Below, in pieces: positions 23,501 to 35,085 of a stretch of 64,000 bases of DNA. A program made the position numbers and the translations under genes. Every line of letters begins with the position of its first letter. Position 1 is the first letter of the stretch. The stretch is taken from NCBI GenBank assembly GCA_000499405.2, contig HG738138.1:24912765-24976764 (forward strand). Reading direction: 5' to 3'. Below the pieces are notes generated by a model that saw nothing but the letters and a program-made list of their open reading frames with translations, was not told where the DNA came from and made no database searches. Source of the DNA: Onchocerca volvulus (Eukaryota; Nematoda; Chromadorea; Rhabditida; Onchocercidae).

Positions 23501-26500
23501 TCATTTGCATTTATTTGTTTTTTTATTATATCTATTTACAAAAATTACTTCATCATCTGTTAATAAAATAAAATTAGAGAACAATAATAAATTATTCAGA
23601 AAAATTATGAATAAAAATATAAATTTGAAATATGAATTTGGATATTTAATTAAAGGCTAACTTCATATGATAGTTCAAAAATTTACCATATTTCTCCATG
23701 TAATTCAGCAAGATAAAACTATGAATTTTGACATAAGGAATGCTTCACAAATATTTCGTAAAATGGCATATTTTCGTGTAATTCAGCATTGTGAAGTATA
23801 AATTTTGAAGTAAATTAAAAAAATATTTCATAATTCAGAAATTTTGTACATAATTTCATGCATTCCTATTCTTTATGTTTCAGCTGGTATGTTTTTCATT
23901 CGTATCCTTGGTCCATTTCTTGGCTTTTTAATTGGCAGCATTGTTAATAATTATTATTACAGTTTTGATGGTTAGTATTAGTAATGTATACATAGATATT
24001 ATTCGTTTTGAAATAATTTAAAATAACCTGTACCCCATTTTGAAATAATCCAAAATTTGTACTTAAATTCCTAATCACATAATGATTTGAAACTTCTAGC
24101 CAAATTTATGCATATCTTCTTTGTACGAATCATTAGAACATCGCCAATTACATAAATTTTCAATAAATATTTCAAATTATTCTATTCTGTTGCAACAGGA
24201 AAGCACCAAGCTATTCCACTGCAATAAGAAAGTATCGTGAATTAAAATCTGTCTGTAAAATGTTATAACTAAGTCAACTGTAATTAAATATAATAGCTCC
24301 TGTAAGTAGTGGATCTTGCTCAAGATTCAAACATGCAGAAAAGAATTCTATTTTTTAGTCATTAAAATCTAAAAGATGTTGCTCATTTTGACTTTTACAA
24401 AAACTTTTCAATTGTCCAAAACAATTACAATTTTACTAATTACAATTATAAACTGGATTACACGGAAGAATATCGTTTAAATTACATACGTTAGGAAATT
24501 ATTGAATTCAATCCATTTTAATTATACTACCATTCACGTAAATAGTAATTGTTTCTTAAGTTATAATCATTTATTAATAAAATTTCAGTAATTTAATGAT
24601 CCCTTAATTTTTTAGTACCAACTGGATTAACACCTCGGGATCCATCATGGATTGGTTGCTGGTGGGCAGGTTTTCTCGGTATTGGTATTGCGTTACTCTG
24701 TCCATCTTTAGCTTTATACCTATATCCGACATGTATTAATTACAAGTCTGATGAATTCAATGAAAGTTATCGCGTAAGTTTCAGTTTTCAGTTAAAATAC
24801 ATCTAGTGATTACGAAATTTTAGTCAAAGAAAAAAAGAAGTGTAGACTGACGTAATTAGCGCAGAAATTTTGAGAATTTTTGAAATTTATCCATCTATTC
24901 AAATAAAAATGTAAATTTTCGCTGTTATCAAATCTTAAATCTCCCAATATTCTTCATCAAATGCATTAAAATTTTAAAACAAAGTTGTGTTCGAATAAGC
25001 GCATGTTTCTATACCAACTTTTTTTTACCTGTCTGTAAGAATAAGCATGTTTCCCGCCAAAATGCCGTAAGGATAAATATTTCCAAGTCAAAACGCTCTG
25101 ACTAACTAATAAACAAAACGAGATTAATCAATGATAAGGCTAAATACTGGAGATCAGGAAAAGAGGAGAAGCCCCGTGAGGATTTAAAAAGTTCGGATTT
25201 TGGAACAGAATCAATTCAAATTTAGCAGCAATTCGAATCCAACAGACAGTTCTGAAGTTTTTAGTTTCAATAACAATATAGATATTTTTACAGCGATAGT
25301 TTTCCAATATCAACACAGCAAATTGGTAGTCAAGAAATTTTGTTCTCTACAAGTGACAAAGGAAAGAATAATACAGTAATCAATTTGCTTGGATATTCTC
25401 AAATAATTTCGAGGACAGTTCGGGTGCAATGGATCTGGGTACAATGGCTTTAATTCATCCAAATTGTGCCTCGTAGTAGACCAACTTAGATCGTCGTACT
25501 CATATAGCGAAAACACGGCGATAAATCATAGCAAATCAAACTGAGGAAGAACGGGCATCAGCGAACGAGCGAAAAAGAAAGAGAATGGCTCAAATGCGAA
25601 TAGAGCTACATGCAATCAGACTTGAGGATGGACGATTGCGAGCACATCGATCATGTTCTCCAGCTTCAGATCTGTTTCGTTCTGAACAAAATGAAAACGT
25701 TAGGATGAGAATGGCTGAAAGACGTCAGCGAAAAACAGCAGATCAGTGTCAAACAAAAACTGTGCTTTCAGTAATCATGCGATTGCAATTGTTTTATATT
25801 CCGGTATAATCCAGCTGATGAATGTAGTTTGAAATGAATTTAGTTGGTGAGAGGTATGTTTTTATCGGCATTATGAGAAAAATGTGTCGAATCATTCTTG
25901 TAAGGCTGTAAAATGTAATGGAGAACGAAAGAAATGTGTTGCGCCGCCGGAAAAAGTAAACTGTCTCAACTTGGAAAACCGCCACAGCAATTGAAAAGTT
26001 TTCTTGTCAGATATATTGCCGAATCAAAGATTTTCTATCTAACATCAAGAAATACAATTCATATTTCCAAATGAAATCATTTCGACATAGAAATCATAAC
26101 AACTCAATTCATGTCAGCTTTCAAAGTGAAGTTAACAAATTTATTATAAAATCGGCTTCTTGTTTTAGTTCCCAGATGGTCAACACAAATTCCCAAAAAT
26201 GTATTCCATCAATGATAGTAAAGATAAATTGAAGCACGCTGCAGAATTTGTATCAACATAAAAAGATTGTCGTTTTCCAAAGCAACAACTTCTTCACGAA
26301 AAAAGCAATTTGCATTTGTTCGAAACAGCATTTGTTTGTTGAAAAAAACAGAAATGATGTCATCTGATACACAACAGATTGTTATTCATGTTGAAAAAAC
26401 GTCCGTTGGAGAACATGTGCAAAAATTCAATCTCCAACTATAGACGAAGTAACAATTGTTATAGTCAAAAATCAATTCCAACCTAGAGATATTGTTTTTC

Positions 26501-29500
26501 ATTGGAAAAATTATTCACAGAAGTTGCAGAAACTCATCGATGCTTTGGAATGGTGCCGATAGATATAAATTCAATGCCAAGATGATAAATCCTTCAGTGG
26601 CGAAGAAACACATAACAAATACAACGCAATGAACTATAATTCATATCGATTAATGATTGGGGAGAATGAAGATAATCACATTTTGAAATGCCGTCAGTTT
26701 TTGACCAGTATATTGGACACATGTATGCAAAAATCGAAACAGAACGTTTTTTTATTTATTCGTTTCAATCAGGCAAAGCTTCGCTCTGAAGAATACATTT
26801 ATTTCCGATATGCAATTATAAATGACGGTAATACAACTAACATTGGAAGACTAACGATTTTGCCATCTTTATATACAAGTAATTCACGTCATATGCCCAA
26901 GTACGCTCAAGATGTAATTATGTATGTTCGTTACTAAAGGCGTCCAAACCTATTCAATTATATTCACATGTAATTTAGCTTGGGCTGATACATAAAAGCT
27001 CTTATTTCTTGGTCAATTGCCGATGGATAGACAAGATGTCACAGCACCTGTTCTTGCGGCACAGGTAATCATATACAAGTGCTGTGGAAGCAGATGAAGC
27101 GGTTGATTATCCAATAGAATTTTTGAATTCACTCGATTTGCCGAGAAAAGCTTTGCAACGGCAAGTGGTTCGCAGTAAAAAAATTAATTAGGAATGTCGT
27201 AGAAGCAACAATCTTGACAGCATTTTCCAAAGGTGAAGATCTACTCATGCTTAGCATTGCTATGATTCCAGCGGATATGCCATTTCAATTTAAGAGATTG
27301 CAACTTAAATTTCGATTGGCTTTTGCAATCACTATATACAAAGGTTAGAGACAGACCTTCGAATTATGCGGTTTTGATCTAGAGATGAATTGTTTCTCAC
27401 ATATTCTCCGATGATTGTTTGTTACGACGAATCACTTTTCATCAATCAAAAGCTTTTCTCAACAGATTCGCCTTTGTCACACATTACAAAAATCTTTATA
27501 CCTACTGTTAACCTAGCCAGATCACAATAGCAAGAATCTCTCCAGTCCACCAAACTACAAACCAAATTACAAGTTATCAGATTTTTCCCCAAAACTAGAA
27601 GCATGTGCTTTCTCCTTTCTTTTTTTTTCATTTACCAAACTGATCTACAACAACGCATATACATAAAAAATATGCAAAAAACATACGTATATTCGAATAC
27701 AACGTACAATCTTAGATTTTGAAATAATATAGAAAAGATATTTGAGAAATTTCGGAGATTTAAAATTTTGAACAAACAAATATTTATATTTTTATTTATA
27801 TAGAGTTGCTAGAATCGGGCATGCGAAGTGTAGCATCTAGTAATTCTAATAAAGTCGATTATCATAATACTAATCTCTTGTCACTATTTGTGTTCTTTGA
27901 TCTCTTTGTGAAAATATAATTGTAGAACAATGGGAAGAATAATTTGGGTGATCGTAGAATTTCTGAAGCTAAATCATTGGTCGATGAAAAAAAGTAATCG
28001 TTTTGCTTCTTTCAGTTTTTTGCATTCGAATAGGAATTCATTACTGAAATGAAAGCGAAGAAGAAATAAAAATAGAACTGCAAAATTAAATAATTATTTA
28101 ATTTTTATTAATTTTTTACCAAAATTAGTATGCAAGTTACAGACTTGCAGTAGCAGAAAATATGAGAAATAAAGGTTTGGCGCTAATTGATCGGCATGTT
28201 GCAAGAAATGAAGCAGGCAACACCATCATGCCAGCTACTGTAAAAGCAAAATTCATCGGTAATTTCTTATTTCATCATTATCATATTTCTATGATAAATA
28301 TAAATCGGAAATTATCGTTAATTTGGGTACAGACGAATGGCTAAAACCAAAACTATAACTTTTTTTTTGTTATTGGTTTCTTTAATTGCAAAATTATTCC
28401 ATTTAGTTTATTTAGTAGTCAAATGATTCAAATTTAATTTGCTTAAAAATTTTGGAATTATAATATTCAAATCTATTTCTGCAATATTTTTTATCATTAT
28501 CACTTCATATTCTATCTATAATATAGGCATAGAAAGTTAAAATTTTACTGATAAAATTGTCACAATGAATTCTTCTTGGAAATTTCCATCAAGATTGGTT
28601 GAAATCTTTGGTTTCACATTTAAGTTACAGGTATGGCAATGATGAGCAGTTATGGTAATAAAGAAAAAAGTAAAAAGAAGAGAATATGGTAGTGAGAAAA
28701 TTTCTGATTAACCTCAGAACATTTCAACATAATTTTGAAACATTACGAGATCAGATTGACAAGGAATATTGTCAAATGATCCGTTATGTAAAAATTTTGT
28801 TGCAGTGAAAGTTGAAATAATGAAATTATTTCAATTTTAAAGAGTTTATATTTTTTCACATTAATATATTCAACTTATAGGTATGGCAATGAATTATTAA
28901 AATTTTTTTCAGATTTTGTTTCAACTGTGCAAACGATTTTGAAATCACCGGTATATGTTTTTTCAATAATTGGTCGTATTATGGATGTTTTTGCATTTAA
29001 AGGATTTTTCATCTTTCTTCCGAAATATTTAGAAGTGCAATTCGGTATACCACAAAATAAAATTAATCTTTTTTTAGGTTCGTTTTCATTTTAAAATAAT
29101 TAGCAAATTTTATAATTTCTGCAAGAACGTTTCAATTTTCGTCTTTTCTAACTCTCCTGTATCTTATCATTTTTCATTGATTATTTGTTTAATTAAATAG
29201 TGTTTCGATATAGGAATTCTGAAGTAGGATGGAAATTTTGGAAAAAAATGAAAAAAATATATAACAATAAATTATCGATATTAATGAAGCAGCAAAGAAT
29301 GCGTGTGTTAATTTTCTCACACTATCACTAATTTTATCACTAGTTTACTTGAAAGAATTCTTAAAATTGTAGTTGTAGTTTGAAGAATAATTTGCGAAAT
29401 ATCATCATATTGCAGGATCAGTAAGCTTGCCTGGATTTGCTATCGGTTTACTTATTGGAAGCTTAATTATGCGAAAATTTAAATTACAAGGTAATATCAA

Positions 29501-32154
29501 TGAATGAAATTTGTTCGATTTATGTATTCTTATTTGAATTATCTATAATTAAAGCTGAATTTCATTCAAATTTGAATGATTAAAGTACCAAAGCTATTAT
29601 TTAATTTCATTTTATAGTAGGAAATTTCAAATTATTGATAAAATATTTTGAAAAAAAAACATGAAATAATTGTTTTGCTATTAAGTGCTTTATTAATATT
29701 GATTAATTAATTTCAGGTCGGAAAGCAGCAGCATATATTTTTGTATGCTCACTGATTGCTGCTTTATTTGCAATTCAAAATGCAATGATTGGTTGTAAAT
29801 CAGTACTAAGTTTAATTAGTGATAGAGCAAGGTGAAATTTAATTGTTGAAATTTCAAAAATTTAATCATTAAAATTTTATACATTTTATTTCTAATATAT
29901 TCTAAGGTATATTAACTATCAAAAATTCCGCAGAATTTTATTTTCTTTTTCTTTCCATAAAACTGGGAAATTTTTGCATCTATTTTTGCAAATAAATTTT
30001 GTTTTTTTCATTTGAGAATTCTTACTTTTAGTGAATTTTTGTTAATTACCAAATTTTTCAATAATTAAAATTAAATTTAGATTAACTAATCAAAGTTTTA
30101 CGACAGCGTGTAATACTGACTGCAATTGTATTGGTATATCATTATATCCGGTTTGTAATCGAAAAGGTCAAGCATTTTATTCGCCTTGTCATGCTGGTTG
30201 TTTATTAGATCAAAGTTTTTCCAATCCTTCAATTAGCAAAGTAAATTTTCTCAAAGTTTGTTAAAATTATGAAGCAAATTAAAAATATATTATTCTTTCG
30301 CACTGAAATAAATTAGCATGATTTTTCAATCAAGTTTTAGTAAATTCAAATATAATTCTTAGTCAATTAAATTTCAGTGGAAACATAAATAAAATTTTCG
30401 CCTACTTTATGTTTTGCGTAGTCTGCATAATATCAGAGAATATTCAAAATATAAAAAACAAACTTCTATGAACACCTGTAGTAGAACTATACTTTTGGCG
30501 CTTTTTAAATTAATTATTGAATTATTGGTCCAGCGACAAAAATAGCTTTTTAACTTGTTTTCTGAATTTTTTGTCTTCCATCTTTCCGCTGTTACTTTAT
30601 TTTTCTCGGTTCATATTTCATAAACAACTTACAATATCTGATTATAAATAATACATTTTACATATTTTTCAACGCAAACATTTAGGCCTTCCACAATTGT
30701 AGTTGCTCCAACAGCGCGGATCGTGAAGTTTCACGTGATTTCTGCGATCAAAGTGTTTGCGAACAAAAATTCATTTGGTATTTCGTGAATTTAGCAATTT
30801 CGGGTATCTTTGGTGGCATGAGTGTTATTCCAGCAATATTAATAACTCTCAGGTGAGGTGATCAGGTATACGGGATTCTCATTTATCAATAGTATATACT
30901 TTTCTTTCAATGCTGATTCTTTGAGTGATTAAAAAAAGATTTTCGACGATAAGATCAATTTTACGTGTGAAATTTTATTCTTGCTTTTTCGAAGATCATA
31001 CTTGCAATTCATTAGGAAGTTTTAGCATTGAATATTTCGAGATGTATTTCACTAAACAAAGTTTTTTTTCCTGAGTAGCAAGTCTGCGATAGTTACAAGT
31101 AAAAAGGCTTATCAGTTGAATTTCTCTATTTGCCCTTTCTGATTTGAACTTCCCGCGTCTTCCATAATTCTTCCGATATCTCTCGGTATCAATGACTGGC
31201 TTTCTTTAATTTTTTAAAAATGTTTGAATTTTACAAAAACAATTTATATTTGATTTAATCGTTAAGATCAGTACCACCAGTGGATCGAAGTATTTCGCTT
31301 GGCTTTCAAGGATTTCTGGTCAGCTTAATGGGTTTGTTTATTGGCAATTTTTGTTTTGAAATTAAAGCTAATTTCATTCCTTAAAATATTATTTTCTGTT
31401 TAGCAAAATTTAAATAAGCAAACTTCTAGATTAAATTCAATGAGAACAGTCCTAGAAAACACTGTTTTTACGGAAAACAAAACTCACCTTCCAAGCAAAA
31501 TTAGAAAACCCATGTTCAGGAGGACAAGATTTTTGTTTTTAATTTTTTTTTCTCACTCACAATTGTAAAATTTTTTTTACAGCAACGCTACCATCATCTG
31601 TTTTTTGGGGTTGGATCATCGATAAATCTTGTGTCATGTGGAATACTGTATGTGGACGAGGATCAAGAGGGGCTTGTGAATTATATGATACTGAAAAATT
31701 ACGACTTATGACCCATTTAACTTATGGTATAATGAGGTATTCTTTTTTTTTCAATTAATTTCTGATTAAGAGTTAATTTTTCATTTTTAAATCAAGAATT
31801 AGTTTAGGATTAACTCTCAGTGTTTTCATCACACAACAAACTTTTATGTATTAAATTAACAAACATTTATTTTTTTATAATCAATTTTCATACTTGTTGC
31901 AAAATATTTCATATTGTAAGAATTTATGAAGAATAATTGAAATTGTAGTATTTTTAATATAAAATTTAAATTTAAACGATGAAAATTTTAAATTTAATAT
32001 TTAAAAGAAAAAATGCTTCGTTTTTCGTTCGTCATATTTATAAATGTTTATTTATAGATTAATATCATCAATTCCTGATATTGCTGTATTTTATTTCGCA
32101 AAAGATCTCTTACTAACGGATTATCAACGAACTGAAAAAACGGAACTGAAATAA
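17511..32154 (+). CDS. Organic anion transporter (OATP/SLCO family), complete
   Basis: Nineteen exons: 17511-17528, 17797-17867, 17981-18101, 21505-21625, 21864-21964, 22325-22435, 22578-22691, 23334-23496, 23884-23970, 24616-24773, 28129-28258, 28913-29077, 29416-29490, 29717-29831, 30081-30240, 30686-30852, 31267-31331, 31583-31736, 32058-32154. All phases match, giving 2193 nt and 730 residues, typical for the family. Features in order: TM1 (FFILFLTVYFLESIGG), SIEKQF and YIPSVVFVSYFGSK (TM2 region), GNRARWIGAG, INKVRCLSGSSN, and the superfamily signature as DPSWIGCWWAGFL before TM6 (residue ~350). Then comes the Cys-rich Kazal-like large extracellular loop (CNTDCNC, PVCNRKG, SPCHAGC, then NCSC and FCDQSVC; ten cysteines) and PSSVFWGWIIDKSC. 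The product is predicted to be a plasma-membrane sodium-independent carrier of amphipathic organic anions; the substrate is unknown. Only six residues precede TM1, so a further 5' exon is possible. Introns 3 and 10 hold Helitron remnants without damage to the exons. Confidence 0.93.
18763..19475 (-). pseudogene. Helitron PIF1-helicase C-terminal remnant
   Basis: Read on the minus strand with few interruptions: ELVEKVFLYILINYRNHDWL, SEQVILAAKNKD, then FLNSLDLPGMPPHVLHLK, a stretch like LCNGR.LVVRKLMSNVVEVAIL, and finally MIPMDVPFQFKRLQ to the NINTDNGTTKNIVYSHVL end at 18763. This is the usual end of Helitron helicases. The Walker motifs are not present and a few stops and frameshifts interrupt it, so it is inactive. 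It is the best-preserved helicase tail of the three in the window. Confidence 0.8.
19824..20160 (-). pseudogene. Helitron N-terminal leader remnant, tandemly duplicated
   Basis: The Arg-rich leader appears twice in succession on the minus strand: RSRVAKGLQRLVANPTEKER followed by RTRQRMAQIQAELRGARLGD, then again RRSNLGRRIHAAEGMRRLVA. The second copy ends abruptly near 19824. It serves as the in-window reference showing that the start of the chimeric gene at 8225 is of Helitron origin. Confidence 0.75.
24894..27842 (+). mobile_element. Decayed Helitron in OATP intron 10, plus strand
   Basis: The left head TCTATTCAAATAAAAATG is at 24894. The right end is the inverted head at 27785-27803 followed by a GC-rich hairpin up to ~27842. 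Inside, in order, are one unit of the GTTTCCCGCCAAAA type (25050), the leader remnant, Helitron-like N domain remnants and a helicase tail. It has the same orientation as the OATP gene and accounts for most of the 3.4-kb intron; the rest is AT-rich. Confidence 0.8.
25490..27400 (+). pseudogene. Helitron Rep/helicase remnants
   Basis: The leader (25500-25790) reads IANQTEEERASANERKRKRM and then MAQMRIELHAIRLEDGRL, with one stop upstream. A broken middle part with FPDGQHKFPKM lies near 26170. The N-domain is at 26629-26937 (MNYNSYRLMIGENEDNHILK, RFNQAKLRSEEYIYFRYAI, NIGRLTILPS). After a deletion comes the helicase tail at ~27075-27380 (VVEATILT, DMPFQFKRLQLKFRLAFAIT). Rep catalytic residues and the helicase core are missing. 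It is inactive. Confidence 0.8.
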
Positions 32155-33081
32155 AATGATTTGTATTGATCGAAACTTTTTTCATTGATTATGCCGTTTT
32201 TTAGAGTTCAAAGTTTCAGAAGCGGAGTGAACTATAATACTAAACGAAAAAGAAAAAAAAAAATTTTCGTGATAGGGGACCTTGTGATATAATTACAGAA
32301 GAGTTACGTATCATAACTTACATCCATTCAAAGAATTTAACATTATTTTTTTGATCGGATTTTTTAACAAAAACTTTTCAAATATGGTCACATTATAACT
32401 TAGCGATTTGAAATTCAGTTAAGTTCATTATACTTAAATGTGCTCTTTTCACTTGAATGACATCAACTTTTTTATAACTTCGGGAACAAATACATGATAA
32501 AGTGATTGTTGTTTTTAAAATCATGATGAATATTATAATCAATTGATACTAAAATTTTGCTCAATTTTCAAATAACTATGAAATTATAATTGCAATTTTT
32601 TGTTTGAATCGTTTTGATTTTTTTTTCATTTAACTTCTTTAATTTCTGTTACAGAGTAATTTTGGTAAAGTATTTCTTTAGAAGTTATTTGCTTTAAGCG
32701 TCGCGATTCTGAATTTAGAAAAAAAAAAATTCAAACAAATTGATAACAAATTTGTGACGAAAAAAAATCTATAATTTTTGGATTTGATAGAAAAGTGTTA
32801 AATCTTTCAGTTAGATATATTTTGAGAACCAAAATTGCTGAAAAAAAAGTGCAATAAATATTGAAGTTCTCAAAAAAAATAAACATTAAAATATGCTATA
32901 ATTAATTTGATTCTTCTTGATATATTCATAAAATTATCTAATTTGAAAATATATTTTAATGTGTATCATCTGTTTTAAGTACTTTGTAATAAACTGGAAA
33001 TTTTTATCGAAAATTGAAATTTCTTTTTTTTTTTAAACATCAAAATTACAATAACATCTATTTGCTACAATATATATTAAT
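32155..33081. other. OATP downstream region, no further gene seen
   Basis: AT-rich sequence after the stop codon. AATAAA motifs occur at the stop itself (32150), near 32852 and near 32877, so the poly(A) site cannot be chosen from sequence alone. No exon or RNA gene is recognisable. Confidence 0.5.
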
Positions 33082-33945
33082 TCAAATTGATAATACTGAC
33101 AAAAAAAAAAAATGATTTGGTAGATAATTACATTTCTTTGTAAAAATGATTATTTAAAAAACTTTGAACGAAAAGTTTGACGAATTTATGAATTTTTTTA
33201 AGCATAATCAACGAAATGTGTGCTATTAATCGTACGTATAATTACGAACATGAAATATTATGTAGAATTCAGATGGCTGATAATAATATAATTAGGTATT
33301 AGAAAATGTCTCGAATTTTCTTAACCTTGATTAAGAGTTCTTGTTCCTTCTTGTATTGTTTCCAAAACTTTGCGATATTTTAAACTTGGATAGTTAAACT
33401 TTTATTACAAAAAATTAGATAACGCGACAACGCACGCAACAATCACAGACCAAATCATATGAATAAAACAAATTCAATGACGATTTTATCTACGCAGAGA
33501 AAGGTATAACGCTAATAAGGAAAAATTCAATACTCGAGCTAGCACATCCAACCGCATTCGTTGATTCCAATCTTTAAAATGTTCAGCAGGGAAGCACCTT
33601 CATAGCATGATTTATTGCAGCAAAAAACAAGGGTTAAAAATCACTTCTTTGCAAATTGGTACGTGTCAACAATATTAAAGTGAACATTTGCTTTGACATC
33701 GATCATTCGTATTTATGCATATATACGTATGGTCAAATATAAATATAAATATTTCTTAATTATGAATTAATTACATCACTTTCTGAATCAAAATGTTATT
33801 TCACTTACAATCAGTTTCATAAATTCTCGGAATATTTCAAATATTTTTATTTGAATTGTTCGATAATTACTTTTACATGCTTCCTTTTTGATATTAAATG
33901 ATTTTAGAAAATTGAATTGTAAATTAGCTAAATGAGAAATGAATA
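33082..33945. repeat. Segmental duplication, copy C (right part only)
   Basis: Matches copy A from ~4745 to 5273 (for example GATAATTA.ATTTCTTTG, then GTCAACAATATTAAAGTGAAC and AGCTAAATGAGAAAT). It has a ~350-bp insertion at 33302-33655. The left edge coincides with the point where copy B stops. No gene seen. Confidence 0.8.
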
Positions 33946-34785
33946 TAAATCAAAATGTAAATGCTCGTTGTTCTTTGCTGCACAACAATTTTTTTCAAGT
34001 TTTTCACTGATTGATTTAAAATTTTGATACTACTTTGCATTTAAACAGGCGCATGTTTCCATATAGATATATCTACTTTTATTTTTTACCTCTCAGGATA
34101 AATATGTTTCCCGCCAAAAACGCTCCGATTAACAGATAAATGACAAAGACTGACGCAGCAACAGCAATGCAGAGTTCTAGAGTTGTTCCGGTTCGATAGT
34201 TCAATGCGCACAGCAGTAGCAACAATCCGATAACCAATTGAGCAATATTCTTCTTTTCCAATAACAAAGAGAAGAATGACTTGATGATCAATTTGCCTGA
34301 ATATTCTCTGATCATTATTTGTTACGATGAATCACTTTTTCATCAATCAATAAAGCTTTTCTCAACAAGATTCTTCTCTATCATACAAGACACAAGAAAT
34401 CTCCCCACACCTATGTCTAACTTAACTAAATCAGAATAGCAAGAATCAATTTTCAATCCAGCAGACTACAGAACAAATTACAAACTATTAAATTCTTTCT
34501 CGAACACTAAAAACGTGCGCTTAAACAAACTGAACTACAATAAGGCGTATTTATAAAAAATATACAAAAAAATATGCGCATTTTCGAATACAACGTTATA
34601 AATTAAAATTTCAAAACATTAGGTAAAAACTTTCGACGATCTTTGATTTTGAACTGATATAGATAAGGCACACATATAAGAAATTTCCAAGATTTAAGAT
34701 TTTGACCAAGCGAATATTTACATTCTAATTTATATAGACATGCTAGACCGGTTGCGCGGAATATGGCCGAGTAAAGTTACTTTAT
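33941..34785 (-). mobile_element. Short Helitron-type element with a membrane-protein-like ORF
   Basis: The left head is AATATAAATCAAAATGTAAA at 33941. The right end is an inverted head (34715-34738, TATATAAATTAGAATGTAAA leftward) plus a GC-rich stretch to ~34785. The 34300-34770 part is related to 27380-27842 in the intron-10 element. The head sits at the same place relative to the duplicated segment as the head at 5274, so the insertion predates the duplication. Confidence 0.6.
34079..34315 (-). CDS. Small two-helix membrane ORF, possibly a captured exon
   Basis: 78 codons, unrecognised. Two hydrophobic segments are visible: VIGLLLLLCALN at about residues 28-39 and LCIAVAASVFVIYLLIGAFL at about 48-67. 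This arrangement recalls MARVEL/tetraspan proteins, but no diagnostic motif is present. The last ~15 residues are translated from the element's repeat, so at most residues 1-62 could be captured host sequence. A degraded relative of its start (AATATCCAAGCAAATTGATT) lies on the minus strand near 25385 in the intron-10 element. No splice-linked partner exon was found. Coding status is doubtful. Confidence 0.3.
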   Translation of the reverse strand: MIREYSGKLIIKSFFSLLLEKKNIAQLVIGLLLLLCALNYRTGTTLELCIAVAASVFVIYLLIGAFLAGNIFILRGKK

Positions 34786-35013
34786 GACAAAAATCAATTT
34801 CTCATTCTACATTCTTAAATGATGTAACTTTCAAAATAAAATGATATATTGTATTGACTTCAAATCTATCAAAACTCCATATCTTAACGTCTTAACTTTT
34901 TCATTCAGGTCAAATTTTAATTGTTCAATATTATTCTAGTATAGCTGGAAAGATTTTTCTTTATTAACAGAATTATCAGACAATGACTTTGGAAATCTCA
35001 TTTTTGTTGATAA

Positions 35014-35085
35014 CCTTCAGTTATAGCAATGATTAATTAATTATATATTTTTATGTAATTGATTAGTCATTGCTATAAGTGAAGG
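35014..35085. repeat. Hairpin with 30-nt arms
   Basis: Arms 35014-35043 and 35056-35085 are complementary except at three positions, two of which become G:U in RNA on one strand. They enclose a 12-nt loop. The stem includes TTATAGCAATGA / TCATTGCTATAA. Such a stem-loop has the size of a microRNA precursor, but it could also be a small inverted-repeat element. Confidence 0.75.
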
